Source of the DNA: Candidatus Poseidoniaceae archaeon
Lineage (GTDB): Archaea > Thermoplasmatota > Poseidoniia > Poseidoniales > Poseidoniaceae
Reading direction: 5' to 3'
Length of the DNA: 6,682 bases
NCBI GenBank assembly: GCA_029250385.1
Contig: JAQXFJ010000354.1
Span: 1-6,682, forward strand
Shown piece after piece: positions 5,511 to 6,682 of this stretch. The position numbers were made by a program, and so were the translations under genes. The first letter of the stretch is position 1; the number at the start of each line of letters is the position of its first letter. Under the pieces are notes generated by a model, which was not told the origin of the DNA, ran no database searches, and was given only the letters and a program-made list of their open reading frames with translations.

Positions 5511-5897
5511 ATGGCAGACGAGTACAAACCGATGGGCATATCGATGACTAACCTTACAATTGGGTATGGAGGATTACTCATTGCATGGGGCATTGCAGTA
5601 TCATTACTGTCTGGCTCGAACTCAATCACCTCGTTTATTCCGTCAATAATGGGAGTACCTTTGCTAATCTCTGGGCTAATGACGAGCTTTCAACCACAGA
5701 AAAAGAAATTGTGGATGCATATTGCAGTAAGTTTTGGATTACTTTGTGCACTTGGTGGCACTAGATTCTTCATGGTGATGTCTGATGGAATTAATTATGC
5801 CTCAAGCTCGATGTTGATGCTCTTAGTCACCGGTTCAATCTACACTTATTTATGCGTCCAATCGTTTATTCATACTAGAAAGAACGCCACAGAGTGA
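5511..5897 (+). CDS. Small four-helix membrane protein
   Basis: A 128-residue integral membrane protein with helices at about 14-33, 40-60, 67-90 and 98-119. The basic KKK at 64-66 and HTRK at the C-terminus place both ends and the middle loop in the cytoplasm. The pattern S-F-I-P-S-I-M-G-V-P-L-L-I-S-G-L followed by a lysine cluster, M-H-I-A-V and L-G-G-T-R recalls a small uncharacterised family I associate with planctomycetes and other marine microbes (AxxPxxxGxxLLxxG ... KKxxMHxA). That recall is not checked, and no function is established. ATG 5511 is supported by GAGG at 5500-5503, 7 bases upstream. Its stop codon is merged with the ribosome-binding site of the GMP synthase subunit gene, so the two are probably translated together; whether the protein has anything to do with purine metabolism is unknown. 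Confidence 0.8.
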   Translation: MADEYKPMGISMTNLTIGYGGLLIAWGIAVSLLSGSNSITSFIPSIMGVPLLISGLMTSFQPQKKKLWMHIAVSFGLLCALGGTRFFMVMSDGINYASSSMLMLLVTGSIYTYLCVQSFIHTRKNATE

Positions 5898-5906
5898 GGT
5901 GATGAC
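5895..5906 (+). promoter_or_regulatory. Stop codon merged with a strong Shine-Dalgarno (TGAGGTGAT) that sets a TTG start
   Basis: The TGA stop of the membrane protein (5895-5897) overlaps GAGGTGAT (5896-5903), a near-complete complement of the 16S rRNA 3' end. This fixes TTG 5907 as the start of the next gene. An ATG at 5902-5904 lies inside the ribosome-binding site and in another frame, so it is not the start. The gap is 9 bases. Confidence 0.8.
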
Positions 5907-6503
5907 TTGAGCGATAAACCATTAGTTATTGATGTCGTTGATAATGGTGGTCAATGGACACATAGAGAATGGCGAATGTTACGATACCTCAAGGTAGACA
6001 CCAAAATTATCGACAATACAACTCCCGTCGAACAACTTCGAGAATTAGATGGAATAATTCTCTCTGGGGGGGCAGCAAGAGTAGGACTCACTGGTGAGTT
6101 AGGCAATTGTGCGGCCTATCTAGGGCTTGATATACCCGTGCTAGGGATTTGCGCAGGGCATCAATTCATGGCAAGACATTATGGTGGGGATGCAAGGGAA
6201 TCACCTATTCCCGAATTTGGCGCAATGGAAATTGAATTACAAAACCAGGGTGGCAAAATTTTTCAGAGCACCTCGGCTACTCAAACCGTTTGGGAATCAC
6301 ACAATGATGAGGTGCATGAAGTCCCGGAAGGCTTTTTCATTACTGCGAGTAGTCCTTCATGCAAGGTACAAGGTATGGAAAATGAAGCAGGAGATCGGTT
6401 CGGATTACAATTTCACCCCGAAGTCAATGATTCAGAATTCGGTAAAGAGATGTTTGAAAATTTTGTCGAAATATGCCGAATCTCTCGAGATTCAAAGAAT
6501 TAA
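5907..6503 (+). CDS. guaAA: GMP synthase subunit A (glutamine amidotransferase)
   Basis: A 198-residue class I glutaminase that supplies ammonia to the separate ATP-pyrophosphatase subunit (GuaAb) for converting XMP to GMP. The sequence follows archaeal GuaAa closely: VDNGGQWTHR (11-20), NTTPVEQL, GIILSGGA (49-56), nucleophile elbow GICAGHQF with Cys82, SHNDEVHEVPEGF (131-143) and FHPEV with His170 and Glu172. All three catalytic residues are present. The usual SGGP oxyanion-strand motif reads SGGA, a Pro-to-Ala change. The length is close to the roughly 190 residues of stand-alone subunits, and no ATPase domain follows, so subunit B is encoded elsewhere. The start is TTG, fixed by a strong ribosome-binding site overlapping the upstream stop. 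It is the second gene of an operon with the small membrane protein. Confidence 0.93.
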   Translation: MSDKPLVIDVVDNGGQWTHREWRMLRYLKVDTKIIDNTTPVEQLRELDGIILSGGAARVGLTGELGNCAAYLGLDIPVLGICAGHQFMARHYGGDARESPIPEFGAMEIELQNQGGKIFQSTSATQTVWESHNDEVHEVPEGFFITASSPSCKVQGMENEAGDRFGLQFHPEVNDSEFGKEMFENFVEICRISRDSKN

Positions 6504-6516
6504 TTCAAAACACGGG

Positions 6517-6524
6517 TATAAAAG
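6517..6524 (+). promoter_or_regulatory. TATA box of the SDR gene (leaderless transcript likely)
   Basis: TATAAAAG is centred about 26 bases before ATG 6546, in the 42-base gap after guaAA. That spacing predicts transcription starting at or within a few bases of the ATG. No Shine-Dalgarno sequence precedes the ATG, in keeping with a leaderless message and with a transcript separate from guaAA. Confidence 0.6.
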
Positions 6525-6545
6525 TTGACCAAACGACTTACGACC

Positions 6546-6682
6546 ATGGCAGAATCCTACTTAGTGGTTGGCGGTAGCAGTGACATAGCGCTAATATTAG
6601 TCTCAGACCTAGTTGAACAAGGCAAACACGTTACCATTCTAGCCCGCGACAGTTCCAGAGTTGAACACCTGTCAAATAGTGG
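6546..6682 (+). CDS. SDR-family NAD(P)-dependent oxidoreductase, N-terminal part (runs off the window)
   Basis: Forty-five complete codons are visible and the frame is open to the right edge. The first strand and glycine-rich turn, YLVVGGSSDIALILVSDLVEQG, match the short-chain dehydrogenase cofactor motif (TGxxxGIG in the form GGSSDIA). KHVTILARDSSRVEHL is the second strand with an Arg after the strand end (LARD), which often goes with NADP(H) preference. The Asn-Ser-Tyr-Lys catalytic residues would lie downstream, so activity and substrate cannot be judged. ATG 6546 is preferred because of the TATA box about 26 bases upstream; an in-frame TTG at 6525 would overlap the end of that TATA region. 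Confidence 0.8.
   Translation, partial: MAESYLVVGGSSDIALILVSDLVEQGKHVTILARDSSRVEHLSNS

Noticed and set aside
6181..6528. A 115-codon + strand frame overlapping the 3' half of guaAA and running past its stop.
   Set aside because: It overlaps the catalytic FHPEV region in another frame, has no ribosome site, and its product is basic and patternless.

Overview
The window looks like a chromosomal piece of a low-to-moderate G+C archaeon. The archaeal signals are a free-standing glutaminase subunit of GMP synthase (GuaA is split this way in archaea), a PAC2-family proteasome-assembly-type protein, a Trm1 tRNA G26 dimethyltransferase, and TATA boxes about 24-28 bases upstream of starts, some of them apparently leaderless. 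Mesophilic-looking proteins and tight packing would fit a marine Thermoplasmatota (Poseidoniia, Marine Group II/III-like). That placement is inference; no rRNA or marker gene here decides it.

Layout. Position 2-259 is the 3' end of a + strand gene whose visible part looks like a winged-helix protein. A HAD-IB phosphatase (283-975, +) follows and converges on a tRNA-Arg(GCG) gene with encoded CCA (987-1063, -). Divergent from the tRNA is a two-gene + operon: a 4HBT hotdog acyl-CoA thioesterase (1158-1568) and an unrecognised four-helix membrane protein (1578-2252). This meets tail-to-tail a - strand operon of a winged-helix protein (2704-3204) and a pentapeptide-repeat protein (2254-2694). An AT-rich divergent spacer (3205-3331) with a dyad separates that operon from the PAC2 gene (3332-4090, +). 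The PAC2 gene converges on trm1 (4087-5430, -), and both genes take their stop codon from one TTAA palindrome. Divergent from trm1 is a + operon of a small four-helix membrane protein (5511-5897) and the GMP synthase glutaminase subunit (5907-6503). The window ends in the N-terminus of an SDR oxidoreductase (6546 onward) behind a clear TATA box.

Most genes are housekeeping: tRNA and its modification, purine synthesis, proteasome assembly, acyl-CoA hydrolysis. The accessory-looking part is the winged-helix/pentapeptide pair at 2254-3204. No transposase, CRISPR array, integrase or rRNA is visible. No stretch over 300 bases lacks a gene.

The most striking structural pattern is at the three same-strand junctions. 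In each, the upstream TGA stop is merged with the Shine-Dalgarno sequence of the next gene (TGAGG...) and the gap is exactly 9 bases. This suggests a standard termination-reinitiation arrangement in this genome.
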